DNA of 64,000 nt from Planctomycetota bacterium. Its GTDB lineage: Bacteria; Planctomycetota; Planctomycetia; Gemmatales; Gemmataceae. Made by a program: the position numbers and the translations under genes. Shown here in pieces: positions 1-8,755 of this stretch. Under the pieces are notes generated by a model. The model worked only from the letters and a program-made list of their open reading frames with translations, was not told the origin of the DNA and did not search any database. The stretch covers positions 33,928 through 97,927 of the forward strand of contig QWPF01000002.1 in assembly GCA_003671255.1 (NCBI GenBank), given 5' to 3'. Numbering within the stretch: the stretch's first letter is position 1; each line of letters opens with the position of its first letter.

Positions 1-1473
1 ATTGATGAGGCTTTATCTAATGCTTCTTTGTTTCAACAGATTAAATTATTAAAAGATAATAAATCAAAAATTAAAGATCCCCTGCTTTCCCGAAGTGTAG
101 ACATATTGTTTTTGATTTATCTAGAAAAACAAGTTCCTTTAGATTTACTTAAAAAATCTTCTTCCTTATCAAATAGAGTTGAACAATCGTTTAATTCGTT
201 TCGTCCCGTAATTCAAGGTAAAGAAAGTACTGAAAATGATGTTCGAGGCATATTAAAAAATTCTGTTGATTCCAATCTTCGTAAAGAAGCTTGGGAAGCA
301 GGTAAAAAAGTTGGAAACATACTTGAGAAAGATTTAAAAGAACTTGTAATTACTCGGAATGAAATCGCACGACATTTGAAGTTTTCTAATTATCATGATA
401 TGCAGCTATTTTTAAATGAACAAAATGGCAAAGATTTAATTGGTATTTTTAATGAATTGGATAATCTTACTCGCTTGCCTTTTGAAAGAATTAAAGATGA
501 TATCGACTCTAAGTTAGCATTGAATTACAGAATAAATATAAATCAATTGCAACCCTGGCATTATCATGATCCTTTTTTTCAAGAAGCCCCTGCTATTTTT
601 GGTTATGATTTAGATGGTCCTTTTAAAAAAGCGGATTTACTTGGGTTATCTCAGAAGTTTTTTAAAGGGATTGGTCTTCCCATTGATCGCGTAATTGCTA
701 ACAGCGATTTATATGAGAAAAAAGGAAAGAGCCCCCATGCTTTTTGCACAGATATTGACAGGTCTGGCGATGTAAGAGTTCTTGCAAATGTAAAACCAGA
801 TGATTATTGGGCTTCAACACTTTTGCATGAATTTGGTCATGCTGTTTATAGTTCTAACAATAATAATATTCCTTCATCTTTGCCTTATCTTTTAAGATCG
901 GAATGTCACATTCTGACAACAGAAGGTGTTGCTATGATGTTTGAAAGGTTGACAAAGCGGTCATCATTTTTGAAGGCAATGGGTTTAAAAGTTGAAGATT
1001 CTGAAGGTTTTGACACCGCTGCATCTAAAAACCTTAAACATCGCTTATTGATTTTTTCAAGGTGGTGTCAGGTGATGCTTCGTTTTGAAAAATCCATGTA
1101 TGAAAATCCTGATCAGGATTTGAATTTACTATGGTGGACTTTGGTGACTAAATATCAGGGAATTGCTAAGCCTGAAAATCGAAATGCTGCTGATTATGCT
1201 AGTAAAATTCATATTGTCAGCGCCCCTGTATATTATCATAATTATATGTTGGGCGAACTTTTTGCTTCGCAAGTTCATCATGCAATTGCAATGGAGTTAT
1301 ACCCTGGTAAAAAGACATCTGAAGTTATTTACGAGGGCAATTTAAAGGTCGGTGAGTTTATGCGTAACAAAGTTTTTTCGTCAGGAAAATCTTTACCTTG
1401 GAATGATTTAGTTAAGTTTGCTACTGGTAAACCATTAGGAGCGGAAGCTTTTTCAATGGATTTTAAACAATAA
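1..1473 (+). CDS. Zinc metallopeptidase, M2/M3-like oligopeptidase, 5'-truncated
   Basis: The reading frame is open from base 1 and has no stop before TAA at 1471-1473, so the true start lies upstream. The first in-window start-like codon (TTG at 28) has no ribosome binding site and should not be taken as the start. The gluzincin signature HEFGH lies at 826-840. The likely third zinc ligand, Glu in TTEGVAMMFERL, follows about 28 residues later at 922-924. The His/Tyr-rich C-terminal part (HIVSAPVYYHNYMLGE, near 1209-1256) fits the substrate-binding half of M2/M3 peptidases. These enzymes cut short peptides. I see no signal peptide, but the N-terminus is missing. Family is firm at clan level; M2 versus M3 is undecided. 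Confidence 0.82.
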   Translation: MDEALSNASLFQQIKLLKDNKSKIKDPLLSRSVDILFLIYLEKQVPLDLLKKSSSLSNRVEQSFNSFRPVIQGKESTENDVRGILKNSVDSNLRKEAWEAGKKVGNILEKDLKELVITRNEIARHLKFSNYHDMQLFLNEQNGKDLIGIFNELDNLTRLPFERIKDDIDSKLALNYRININQLQPWHYHDPFFQEAPAIFGYDLDGPFKKADLLGLSQKFFKGIGLPIDRVIANSDLYEKKGKSPHAFCTDIDRSGDVRVLANVKPDDYWASTLLHEFGHAVYSSNNNNIPSSLPYLLRSECHILTTEGVAMMFERLTKRSSFLKAMGLKVEDSEGFDTAASKNLKHRLLIFSRWCQVMLRFEKSMYENPDQDLNLLWWTLVTKYQGIAKPENRNAADYASKIHIVSAPVYYHNYMLGELFASQVHHAIAMELYPGKKTSEVIYEGNLKVGEFMRNKVFSSGKSLPWNDLVKFATGKPLGAEAFSMDFKQ

Positions 1474-1519
1474 AACTTTGATTATAATTTGCATATGCTT
1501 GTTTTAAAAAGGTGAAGGT

Positions 1520-2647
1520 ATGACTATCAAGAAAAACAAATGTCAGGAGTTTATAAAAAAAATAAGCCAAAAGAAAATTGATCCGCCATCTTTGGTTGAT
1601 TCTTTCTCTTGTAAAAAACTTATTGAAGAAATATTTCTTTCTTACAATGCAGGTCGTCTTCGTGAAGCATGTAGAATTTTTACGGATAAAATGCTGGCTC
1701 CAGATTGCTTTGTTGGAGTTGCGTTAAGTGGGGCTCTTACACCAGCAGGTTTAGGAATATCTTGCATTGTTCCTATGATTGAAGCTGGTCATATCGATTG
1801 GATTGTTAGTACAGGGGCCAATATTTATCACGATACTCATTTTGCACTTGGAATGGAATTACATCAATCTCGACCTGGTTTAGATGATCATCAACTTAAA
1901 GCTCATCAGGTAATAAGGATTTATGATATTGTTTTTGATTACGAGAACTTGCTTGGCACGGATTTGTTCTACCGCCAATTAAGTAGAGGCGAGGCTTTTC
2001 AAAAAACAATGGGTACTGCCGAATTTCATAACCTTGCAGGTAAGTATCTTTCGGCTCATGAAGAAAAAACAAACACCATAGGTAAAAGCTTTCTTGCTGC
2101 TGCATATCGAGCTGGCGTTCCGGTTTTTACCTCTTCTCCAGGGGATAGTTCAATCGGTATGAATCTTGCTGCTTTACAGCTTGAAGGAAATGGTTTAGCT
2201 ATTAATCCACTTCTAGATGTTAACCAATCAGCAGCAATTGTTTATGAAGCTAAGACCACAGGTAAAAGTGGCGTTTTGATTTTCGGAGGTGGTTCACCCA
2301 AAAATTTTATTCTCCAAACTGAACCACAAATTCAAGAAGTTCTTGGTCTTGAAGAAAAAGGGCATGACTACTTTATTCAATTTACCGATGCTAGGCCCGA
2401 TACCGGAGGACTCAGTGGCGCTACTCCTCAGGAAGCTATGACCTGGGGAAAAGTAGATGAATCTCAACTCCCTGATACAGTTACTGCTTATGTTGATTCA
2501 ACCATAGCCATGCCTTTACTTGCCCTTTATGCATTGCAGTCCTGCAAGCCCAGAAAATTGAGAAGGCTGATGGACAGGTTGCCAGAATTGACAGATAAAA
2601 TCACAAAAATTTACTTGTCTAATAAAATGAAGAATCAGGATAACTAA
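1520..2647 (+). CDS. Deoxyhypusine synthase family protein (probable homospermidine-synthase-like enzyme)
   Basis: A 375-residue protein of the DHS fold. The active-site lysine block is clear: WGKVDES with Lys311, matching the SWGK lysine that forms the enzyme-imine intermediate with the spermidine aminobutyl group. NAD-binding segments such as STGANIYHDTHF (about residues 96-107) and TSSPGDSSIGMN are also present. Bacteria lack eIF5A, so bacterial members are thought to transfer the aminobutyl group to putrescine or another small amine, giving homospermidine. A good ribosome binding site (AAGGTGAAGGT) sits directly before ATG 1520. The 3' end overlaps the convergent PLP enzyme gene by 4 bp. 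The family is secure; the acceptor substrate is inferred. Confidence 0.88.
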   Translation: MTIKKNKCQEFIKKISQKKIDPPSLVDSFSCKKLIEEIFLSYNAGRLREACRIFTDKMLAPDCFVGVALSGALTPAGLGISCIVPMIEAGHIDWIVSTGANIYHDTHFALGMELHQSRPGLDDHQLKAHQVIRIYDIVFDYENLLGTDLFYRQLSRGEAFQKTMGTAEFHNLAGKYLSAHEEKTNTIGKSFLAAAYRAGVPVFTSSPGDSSIGMNLAALQLEGNGLAINPLLDVNQSAAIVYEAKTTGKSGVLIFGGGSPKNFILQTEPQIQEVLGLEEKGHDYFIQFTDARPDTGGLSGATPQEAMTWGKVDESQLPDTVTAYVDSTIAMPLLALYALQSCKPRKLRRLMDRLPELTDKITKIYLSNKMKNQDN

Positions 2648-3783
2648 ATAGATTGTGCTGCTTTTATACCATCATCAAACGATTCGATGATCTTTTCGAT
2701 GCCCTCGTGACCTACTGATACCCGTAGCAAACCTTCAGTTATTTTAAGATTGAGTTTTTGTTCAGAAGTAAGTTGCCTATGAGATGTGCTCCAAGAGTGG
2801 CTTACACTTGTAGAGGAATGTCCAAGGCTTGGGCAAAAAGGTATGTTTTTTGCAGTTCGTAAAAATCTATTTACACCTTCCCTGCCCTTCGGGATTTCGA
2901 TGGCTATTAAGTGTCCTGGAAAATTTCCAAATTGTTCTTTTGAGATGTTGAAATCTTCATGATTTTCTAGCCCCGGAAAGTCGACCCTTATTCCTGGGTG
3001 ATTTAATTTTAACCAATATGCAAGTTCTGATGCGTTTTTGCAGCTTTGATTTAATCGTAATTCCAAGGTTTCTAAACTTCGTGATATTAACCAGCAATCA
3101 AACGGGCTTGCGTGAAAACCTATATCTTTTACCGCTTTGATTATATTTTCTTGTGGGCCTTGTTTCCCACCTACATATCCCATGGTTACATCACTATGCC
3201 CACACATGATTTTTGTCAAACTTTCAATTACTATATCTGCGCCGTGTTCCAAGGGTTTGCATAATAATGGCGTTGCAAAAGTATTGTCGACGACCAAAAG
3301 TGTTTTATTTTTATTTGTCAGTATGCTTATTTCTTTAAGATTTGGTACTCGTAAAGTTGGGTTGGTTATTGTTTCAATAAAAAGAATTGATGCTGGTGTC
3401 GATAAGGCTGATTTAAGTTCAGTTAGGTTGCATTCATCAACGATGTCGCATTGCACACCGAATCGTGTGAAATCTTTTTCTAAAATTTTCAGGGTTCGTC
3501 CGTAAAGCCTTTTCCCTGCAATGATTCTTGCACCCGATGATAAAATACCGATTAAAACTGCAGAAATAGCACCCATACCACTGCCTGTTACCATTCCCCA
3601 ATTTGCATTGTGCAATTTTGTGATTTCATTGGATGTGATTATGGCGTTAGGATGTCCATCTCTTGCATAAATGAATTCTTCACCTGGATTAAGGATGGAT
3701 TCTTCATAAGTATCAAGGTCGGTAAATTTATAAACAGACCCAGGATATATGGATGGTACGAGTGGACTTGATTTTTGTAACAT
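2644..3783 (-). CDS. Cys/Met metabolism PLP-dependent enzyme (cystathionine gamma-synthase / gamma-lyase family)
   Basis: Fold-type I PLP enzyme of the trans-sulfuration family, about 380 residues, the usual length. Visible landmarks are the Gly-rich phosphate-binding turn GSGMGAISAV, VVDNTFATPLLCKPLEHGAD with the Asp that contacts the pyridine nitrogen, and the PLP lysine in ESLTKIMCGHSD about 190 residues in. The C-terminal SLGHSSTSVSHSWSTSH block, which normally reads SLGGVESLVEHPA, binds the substrate carboxylate. Synthase versus lyase (gamma-elimination of methionine or cystathionine) cannot be decided. ATG at 3783 is preferred, just after the lipoprotein stop; an in-frame GTG at 3792 would overlap it by 7 bp. 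Neither has a strong ribosome binding site, which suggests translational coupling to the upstream gene. Confidence 0.87.
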   Translation of the reverse strand: MLQKSSPLVPSIYPGSVYKFTDLDTYEESILNPGEEFIYARDGHPNAIITSNEITKLHNANWGMVTGSGMGAISAVLIGILSSGARIIAGKRLYGRTLKILEKDFTRFGVQCDIVDECNLTELKSALSTPASILFIETITNPTLRVPNLKEISILTNKNKTLLVVDNTFATPLLCKPLEHGADIVIESLTKIMCGHSDVTMGYVGGKQGPQENIIKAVKDIGFHASPFDCWLISRSLETLELRLNQSCKNASELAYWLKLNHPGIRVDFPGLENHEDFNISKEQFGNFPGHLIAIEIPKGREGVNRFLRTAKNIPFCPSLGHSSTSVSHSWSTSHRQLTSEQKLNLKITEGLLRVSVGHEGIEKIIESFDDGIKAAQSI

Positions 3784-3785
3784 TG

Positions 3786-4685
3786 TTACCACACTAGTTT
3801 TTTTGCGGTTTTGAATATACTTTTGCTTTGTTCGGTCTTATTTGGATTCATTCCTAACTTTGTTATTTGATTCAAGGTTTCGTTTTCAGATTTCAAGGTT
3901 GTTTTTTGAAGATACACATACCAAAAAGATGCTGCAATTGAACCATCCAGATCGAAAACATAAATTGGTTGAAGGGTTGAATTTTGAAGTTTTGAAATTT
4001 CAATGTTAAACCTTTCTGCACTTATATTTGATTCTTCGAGTTGCAATAAATTTAACTTCATTCCTCGTTTTTCAAATAACGATGTGATCGCTTTGGTTTC
4101 TTGTGTTGAAGAATGAATGAATAAAGCAGACTTAAATTTTTCTTTAACTAACCAATCTATCCCATCCGGGTATGGTAGTAAGCCAATTGCTATTGAGTTA
4201 TTTATTAGGGCATAACCGGGAATATCAAGTGGCTGGTTCTTCCCGATTAGGTTTTTAGGCTCCCCTTCTATTTTTGAAATGGGCGGTTCTTTTGATTCTG
4301 TTGGCTTTTCTTCCATTGGCTTTAATGTTGCGTGACCAACCGCTGATTCTGGTGGAAGAAGTTTAACTGACCCAGGATACTGAGGTGTTTTTACTTTTTG
4401 TGAAGTAGATCCATTCGGGGCAGGATTTAATGCAGGCGATGGATTAGGAATCGGGGCATTGGGGCCGGGATAGATAGGCTGCGTAGGATCTGTTAGCGCA
4501 GGTCCAAGAGCTGTAGGAGCTGGGGTAAGTATTGGAAGTGCAGTTGGTGGGCTGTCATTTAAATTTTTTGGGCTGCGAAGCGTGCCAAATAGTTTAAAAC
4601 TGCCGTTGTTGGGGCGCTGAGACTGCTGATTACAACCAGCCATTAGTAGCAAACCGCCAACAATCGTGATTACATGGTAATTCAT
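3786..4685 (-). CDS. Proline-rich lipoprotein with a phosphatase-like C-terminal domain lacking catalytic residues
   Basis: Starting at ATG 4685, which has a good site (AAAGGGAGAAATAT), the protein opens with a short lipoprotein signal ending in the lipobox LMAGC, so it should be a membrane-anchored periplasmic lipoprotein. Residues of about 30-105 are a low-complexity Pro/Asn/Ala/Pro linker (LNPAPNG-like). The C-terminal 140 residues resemble the dual-specificity phosphatase fold seen in some planctomycete proteins. Where the P-loop HCxxGxxR should be there is YVFDLDGSIAASFWYVY, without Cys or Arg, so phosphatase activity is not expected. A longer frame to 4730 exists but adds residues before the signal peptide. 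Function unknown. The PLP enzyme gene follows directly. Confidence 0.7.
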   Translation of the reverse strand: MNYHVITIVGGLLLMAGCNQQSQRPNNGSFKLFGTLRSPKNLNDSPPTALPILTPAPTALGPALTDPTQPIYPGPNAPIPNPSPALNPAPNGSTSQKVKTPQYPGSVKLLPPESAVGHATLKPMEEKPTESKEPPISKIEGEPKNLIGKNQPLDIPGYALINNSIAIGLLPYPDGIDWLVKEKFKSALFIHSSTQETKAITSLFEKRGMKLNLLQLEESNISAERFNIEISKLQNSTLQPIYVFDLDGSIAASFWYVYLQKTTLKSENETLNQITKLGMNPNKTEQSKSIFKTAKKLVW

Positions 4686-4948
4686 ATATTTCTCCCTTTT
4701 TCTATGAGATACCATTAAACCAAAAAGCAATTCGTTTCGTTTTTAAAATATTTATCAAGATGAGAAGTATTTTAAAAGGAATTCGGGTTATGCAAGTTTT
4801 AACGGTGTTTAGTGCGATAAAAACAAAGCATTTTGCTATCTTAAGTTCTTAGGTTCGTATTTTGCTTTAAGTTTACAGTAGCACTTAAAAAGGATGAGCA
4901 TTTTAAGCAACTATTCTTCTTAAGTCTATAAGCAGTAATAGGATACCT

Positions 4949-5878
4949 ATGGCTAGTTTTAAAGAAACGATTGCTGATCTTAACGCCCAGATAACACTTT
5001 TTGGGTCCTATTTAAAAACTGAGCGTTCTGTTTCAAAAAACACTTATGTCAGTTATTTAAGAGACCTAAAAAAATACTTTGAGTGGTCGGTGGAACGGAA
5101 AATCACTAAATGCATGAATCCTTCGCTTGATGATCTTTTAAATTTTGTAGAGTATTTGAAAGAAAAAGCATTGGCCCATTCAAGTATAGCTAGGCATTTA
5201 ATATCATTAAAAAACTTCTTCCGGTTTCTTCGGATGGAAGAGAAAAGCACGAATCAGTCAGTAGAATTACTGGAAGCCCCTGCACTTTGGACAAGAATAC
5301 CTTTTGTTTTAAGCCCTGAATCTGTAACCACTTTGTTAGAGTCGCCGAGTTTGGAAGACCGCTATTTTTTACGCGATCGTGCTATTTTAGAATGCCTTTA
5401 TGCAACTGGTTGTAGGGTATCTGAAGTCGTTAACATGGAACTAAAAGACCTTCATCTTGAATCAAGTTTTATCACTTGTACAGGAAAGGGTAGAAAACAA
5501 CGAATTGTACCTTTGGGTAAAAAAGCAATCCTTGCAATTAAGGATTATTTACAAAATTTGAGACCATTACTTGTAAAGATCCTGTCAAGTACGAGCATTG
5601 TTTTTGTGAGTAAAGCAGGAAAACCACTAAACCGTATCATTATTTGGAAGCAAGTGAAAAAATATGCTTTAAAATCAGGATTGAATGGGAAAATTAGCCC
5701 CCATACTCTCAGGCACAGTTTCGCAACTCATCTTTTATCAGGCGGTGCAGATCTTCGAGCTGTTCAGGATATGTTAGGGCATTCTAATATTCGAACCACG
5801 CAACTTTATACTCATGTCGACAGAAATAGACTTAAATTAATTCATTCCAAGTTTCATCCTCGTGGAAATAAAAAATAG
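4949..5878 (+). CDS. Tyrosine recombinase XerC/XerD-like
   Basis: A 309-residue site-specific recombinase of normal Xer length. The N-terminal SAM-like DNA-binding domain spans about residues 15-100 and the catalytic domain 120-300. All catalytic residues can be placed: Arg156 (TGCRVSE), Lys180 (TGKGRKQR), His252 and Arg255 (HTLRHSFATHLL), His278 (LGHSNIRTT) and Tyr287 (LYTHVD). Xer recombinases resolve chromosome dimers at dif. No phage or integron genes lie nearby, so a housekeeping role is more likely than a mobile-element integrase. XerC and XerD cannot be told apart here. The upstream region of about 260 bp holds no other gene and no dif-like site that I can recognise. Confidence 0.9.
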   Translation: MASFKETIADLNAQITLFGSYLKTERSVSKNTYVSYLRDLKKYFEWSVERKITKCMNPSLDDLLNFVEYLKEKALAHSSIARHLISLKNFFRFLRMEEKSTNQSVELLEAPALWTRIPFVLSPESVTTLLESPSLEDRYFLRDRAILECLYATGCRVSEVVNMELKDLHLESSFITCTGKGRKQRIVPLGKKAILAIKDYLQNLRPLLVKILSSTSIVFVSKAGKPLNRIIIWKQVKKYALKSGLNGKISPHTLRHSFATHLLSGGADLRAVQDMLGHSNIRTTQLYTHVDRNRLKLIHSKFHPRGNKK

Positions 5879-5937
5879 AATGGTTTTTGCTTTAAAATTT
5901 GTTATTAAATAGTTAGTTAAATATTATCGATGTTTCT

Positions 5938-5965
5938 TTGTTTAAATCAGATAGTTAACTATAAT
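5938..5965 (+). promoter_or_regulatory. Putative nuo promoter with a palindrome over the -10 box
   Basis: A TATAAT hexamer lies at 5960-5965, with a poor -35 (TTGTTT, 5938-5943) 16 bp upstream. The perfect 12-bp palindrome ATAGTTAACTAT (5951-5962) overlaps the -10 box, and an imperfect copy (ATAGTTAGTTAAAT) lies about 40 bp upstream. The position suits an operator controlling the complex I operon. AT-rich sequence makes such matches common, so this is a candidate only. Confidence 0.35.
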
Positions 5966-6018
5966 GATTTTAATGATGGAACATGCTGTTATTAGATTTA
6001 AGAAAAGGCTTTAAGGTC

Positions 6019-6411
6019 ATGGATTTTGATCTTTCCACATACTACCCGATATTTATTTACGCGGTGTTTGTTTTTGGTTTTGCAATTTCTGCACTTACCG
6101 TTTCACACATATTCAGCCCGAATAAAAAAACATCGGTAAAAACCATGCCCTATGAATCTGGTATGGATCCGTTTGGTGATGCTAAAAAACAATTCGATGT
6201 GAAGTTTTATCTGATAGCCATTCTTTTTCTTGTGTTTGATGTAGAACTTTTATTTTTATATCCTTGGGCAGTTTCTGCTTATGCACCCGGAATGGCTTCG
6301 TTGCCTGTGTCCTATGGTGTGCCTGCCTTTATTGAAGTGCTTTTATTCGTTTTTGTTCTTTTCATTGGCTATATTTATGCTTGGAAAGCGGGAGTCTTTC
6401 AATGGCGCTAG
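6019..6411 (+). CDS. nuoA: NADH-quinone oxidoreductase subunit A
   Basis: First gene of the complex I operon. Three transmembrane helices are visible: IFIYAVFVFGFAISALTV, FYLIAILFLVFDVELLFLYPWAV and the C-terminal FIEVLLFVFVLFIGYIYAW. The family motifs PYESGMDP and KFYLIAILFLVFDVE are intact. The start is set at ATG 6019 because AAGG lies just upstream and the resulting 130 residues match the family; an in-frame ATG at 5983 would add 12 residues. The membrane subunit sits beside NuoH and NuoJ near the quinone site. The 3' end overlaps nuoB by 10 bp. Confidence 0.93.
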   Translation: MDFDLSTYYPIFIYAVFVFGFAISALTVSHIFSPNKKTSVKTMPYESGMDPFGDAKKQFDVKFYLIAILFLVFDVELLFLYPWAVSAYAPGMASLPVSYGVPAFIEVLLFVFVLFIGYIYAWKAGVFQWR

Positions 6412-6989
6412 AATTTTTGAAAGATAATTTTGTGGTTACAAAATTAGATTATCTTGCTAGTTGGTGCAGGAAATACAGTTTATTCCCTATGCCTTTTGCC
6501 ACTGCGTGTTGCGGGATTGAATTAATGGCAACGGGTGCAAGCAAACATGATATTTCTAGATTTGGTGCAGAAGCTTTCCGTTTTTCTCCAAGGCAATGCG
6601 ATTTAATGATCGTAGCAGGCCGAGTTGTAATGAAGATGGTTCCTGTTATGCAGCGTATTTGGCAACAGATGCCTGAACCAAAATGGTGTATATCAATGGG
6701 CGCTTGTGCATCAAGTGGTGGAGTATTTGATACATATGCTGTGGTACAGGGGATAGATCGATTTATACCGGTTGATATTTATGTTCCCGGTTGCCCACCA
6801 AGGCCCGAACAGTTATTGCAGGGGATTATAGATCTGCAGGAAAAAATAGCGAACACTGGGACTATTTTTGGAACAGAATTCGATAAACGGAATGTTTACG
6901 AAGGGCCAAAGCCACTGAGTAAGTTCCTGTCACCTGCTCAAAGTGTTCAGGCACCTGCTAATTTTCGAAGTTCAACTAGAACAATTTAG
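6402..6989 (+). CDS. nuoB: NADH-quinone oxidoreductase subunit B (Fe-S cluster N2)
   Basis: Peripheral-arm subunit carrying the terminal [4Fe-4S] cluster N2 that passes electrons to quinone. The ligands are Cys36-Cys37 (ATACCGIE), Cys102 (GACASSGG) and Cys131 (VPGCPPRP). The start is ATG 6402, with GGGAG seven bases upstream inside nuoA; the longer frame from TTG 6381 lacks a site. At 195 residues it is close to the family norm, with a C-terminal tail of about 40 residues after the NuoB core. Confidence 0.95.
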   Translation: MALEFLKDNFVVTKLDYLASWCRKYSLFPMPFATACCGIELMATGASKHDISRFGAEAFRFSPRQCDLMIVAGRVVMKMVPVMQRIWQQMPEPKWCISMGACASSGGVFDTYAVVQGIDRFIPVDIYVPGCPPRPEQLLQGIIDLQEKIANTGTIFGTEFDKRNVYEGPKPLSKFLSPAQSVQAPANFRSSTRTI

Positions 6990-7010
6990 TTTGATTTTAA
7001 GGGGTTTACT

Positions 7011-7514
7011 TTGAGCTTTGCTGATATTAAAGAAAAATTAACTGCTCAATTTGCTTTAATTAGCCTAGATTTTTCGTCATTCAGGGACAATGACAGGGTT
7101 GTTGTCCCGCCTTCACATCTTTTTGAAATTTTAAGTTACCTTAAAACAACTTTTAGTTTTGACATGCTCATTGATTTATCTGCTGCGGATTATCTTCACT
7201 TGCAAGGCGCAACCCATCGATATGGTATATGGTATGCAGTTTTGAATGTTGAAAACGGTGAGAGATTTATTGTTAAAACCCATCTCGATGACCCTGACCC
7301 TCGTCTTCCTTCCGTTTATGACCTTTGGAAAGGTGCGGATTGGATGGAGCGGGAAGTCTACGACATGTTTGGTATAGAATTTGATGGCCACCCGGATCTT
7401 CGCAGGATTTTATTGCCTGATGAATTTGTAGCTTTTCCACTGCGTAAAGATTACCCATTGCGTGGCATGGGCGAAAGGCATAATTTTCAACCAGTTATTC
7501 GTTCTGAATCGTGA
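7011..7514 (+). CDS. nuoC: NADH-quinone oxidoreductase subunit C
   Basis: A 167-residue NuoC (30-kDa subunit family), separate from NuoD. The family signature is clear near residues 105-150: [27 protein letters not shown], then FPLRKDYPL. The start is TTG 7011, supported by AAGGGG six bases upstream; there is no ATG nearby. NuoC packs against NuoD and helps hold the hydrophilic arm on the membrane arm. Confidence 0.94.
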   Translation: MSFADIKEKLTAQFALISLDFSSFRDNDRVVVPPSHLFEILSYLKTTFSFDMLIDLSAADYLHLQGATHRYGIWYAVLNVENGERFIVKTHLDDPDPRLPSVYDLWKGADWMEREVYDMFGIEFDGHPDLRRILLPDEFVAFPLRKDYPLRGMGERHNFQPVIRSES

Positions 7515-7531
7515 TTTTGGAGTAGGATTCA

Positions 7532-8755
7532 ATGCCTTTAATTTTGGCTGATGCCATACCTGAAACAAGTTCGCCCGAAAGGGAGTTTCTTTGGACCCTT
7601 AATTTTGGTCCCCAGCATCCTGCTACCCATACCACCTTGCGTTTAATTTTGACTCTCGATGGCGAGGTAGTCGTTCATGCAATACCTGATATCGGGTTTT
7701 TACATAGTGGTTTTGAAAAACTAGGAGAGCATCTAGATTTTAATCAATATGTAACAATCGTTGATCGAATGAATTACATTTCGCCTGTATCTAATGAAAT
7801 TTCTTGGCATCATGCGGTTGAAAAATTACTGGACATTGAATTGACACCTCGTTGTAAGTATATTCGCACGATTTTTGCTGAATTGATGCGTATTCATGAT
7901 CACCTTGTATGTTGCGGAGCAGCGGCTTTAGATCTTGGCGCCTTTACTGCATTCTTGTACGCATTCAATTTGCGTGAAAAAATAAATGATATTTCTGAAG
8001 CCGCCAGCGGTCAGAGATTTCACCCCAGCTACACAAGGGTTGGTGGATTGCTTTGTGATGTTGATGATGTTTGGATTACAAAAATTCGTGCATTTATCAA
8101 ATTGTTTTACTCAGCTTATGCTGATCTAATGAAACTACTTCAGCGAAATCGCATTTTTGTTGATAGAACCAGGGGCGTTGGTGTTCTCACTAAAGAAGAA
8201 GCAATCAATCGTAGTGCAACTGGTCCAATTGCAAGGGCGAGTGGCGTTACCAGGGATCTTCGAAAAGACCAGCCTTATCTTGCTTATAAAGATTTTGATT
8301 TCAAAGTTGTTTGCTCAACCGAGGGGGATTGCTATGCACGCTTTCTCGTTCGTATGGAGGAGATGGTTCAGAGTATCAAAATAATAACCCAAGCTGTTGA
8401 GAACATTCCTTCCGGCCCTATTAATATTGATGTTAATTCGAAGTTCGTGGTTCCTAATCAAATGTCGGTTTATCGAAGTATTGAAGGGTTAATTCAGCAT
8501 TTTGAACTTCATATGACCAATAGACAATGGGAAACTCCTAAAGAAGAAATATACGCCGCCACCGAATCTCCTAATGGCGAGTTAGGTTTTTACATTGTGT
8601 CGGATGGATCTGGGGTTGCATATCGTGCTAGAACCAGGCCACCCTCTTTTGTACATTTTTCATTGTTCCCGCACTTGATTGTTGGTCACCAAATTAGTGA
8701 TATTCCAGCAGTTTTGGGTAGCATCAATATCATTGCAGCGGAGTTGGACCGATGA
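7532..8755 (+). CDS. nuoD: NADH-quinone oxidoreductase subunit D
   Basis: 49-kDa subunit family, 407 residues. It opens with the quinone-site loop FGPQHPATHTTLRL, whose His and the later Tyr line the quinone headgroup pocket. GFLHSGFEKLGEH, the YTRVGG segment and the C-terminal RARTRPPSFVHF and DIPAVLGSINIIAAELDR ending are all typical. NuoD derives from the hydrogenase large subunit but lacks the NiFe ligands. The stop overlaps the nuoE start as ATGA (8752-8755), implying translational coupling. Confidence 0.96.
   Translation: MPLILADAIPETSSPEREFLWTLNFGPQHPATHTTLRLILTLDGEVVVHAIPDIGFLHSGFEKLGEHLDFNQYVTIVDRMNYISPVSNEISWHHAVEKLLDIELTPRCKYIRTIFAELMRIHDHLVCCGAAALDLGAFTAFLYAFNLREKINDISEAASGQRFHPSYTRVGGLLCDVDDVWITKIRAFIKLFYSAYADLMKLLQRNRIFVDRTRGVGVLTKEEAINRSATGPIARASGVTRDLRKDQPYLAYKDFDFKVVCSTEGDCYARFLVRMEEMVQSIKIITQAVENIPSGPINIDVNSKFVVPNQMSVYRSIEGLIQHFELHMTNRQWETPKEEIYAATESPNGELGFYIVSDGSGVAYRARTRPPSFVHFSLFPHLIVGHQISDIPAVLGSINIIAAELDR

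Noticed and set aside
4686-4948. dif site near the Xer recombinase gene
   Set aside because: No 28-bp dif-like sequence with the central spacer and paired arms could be recognised.
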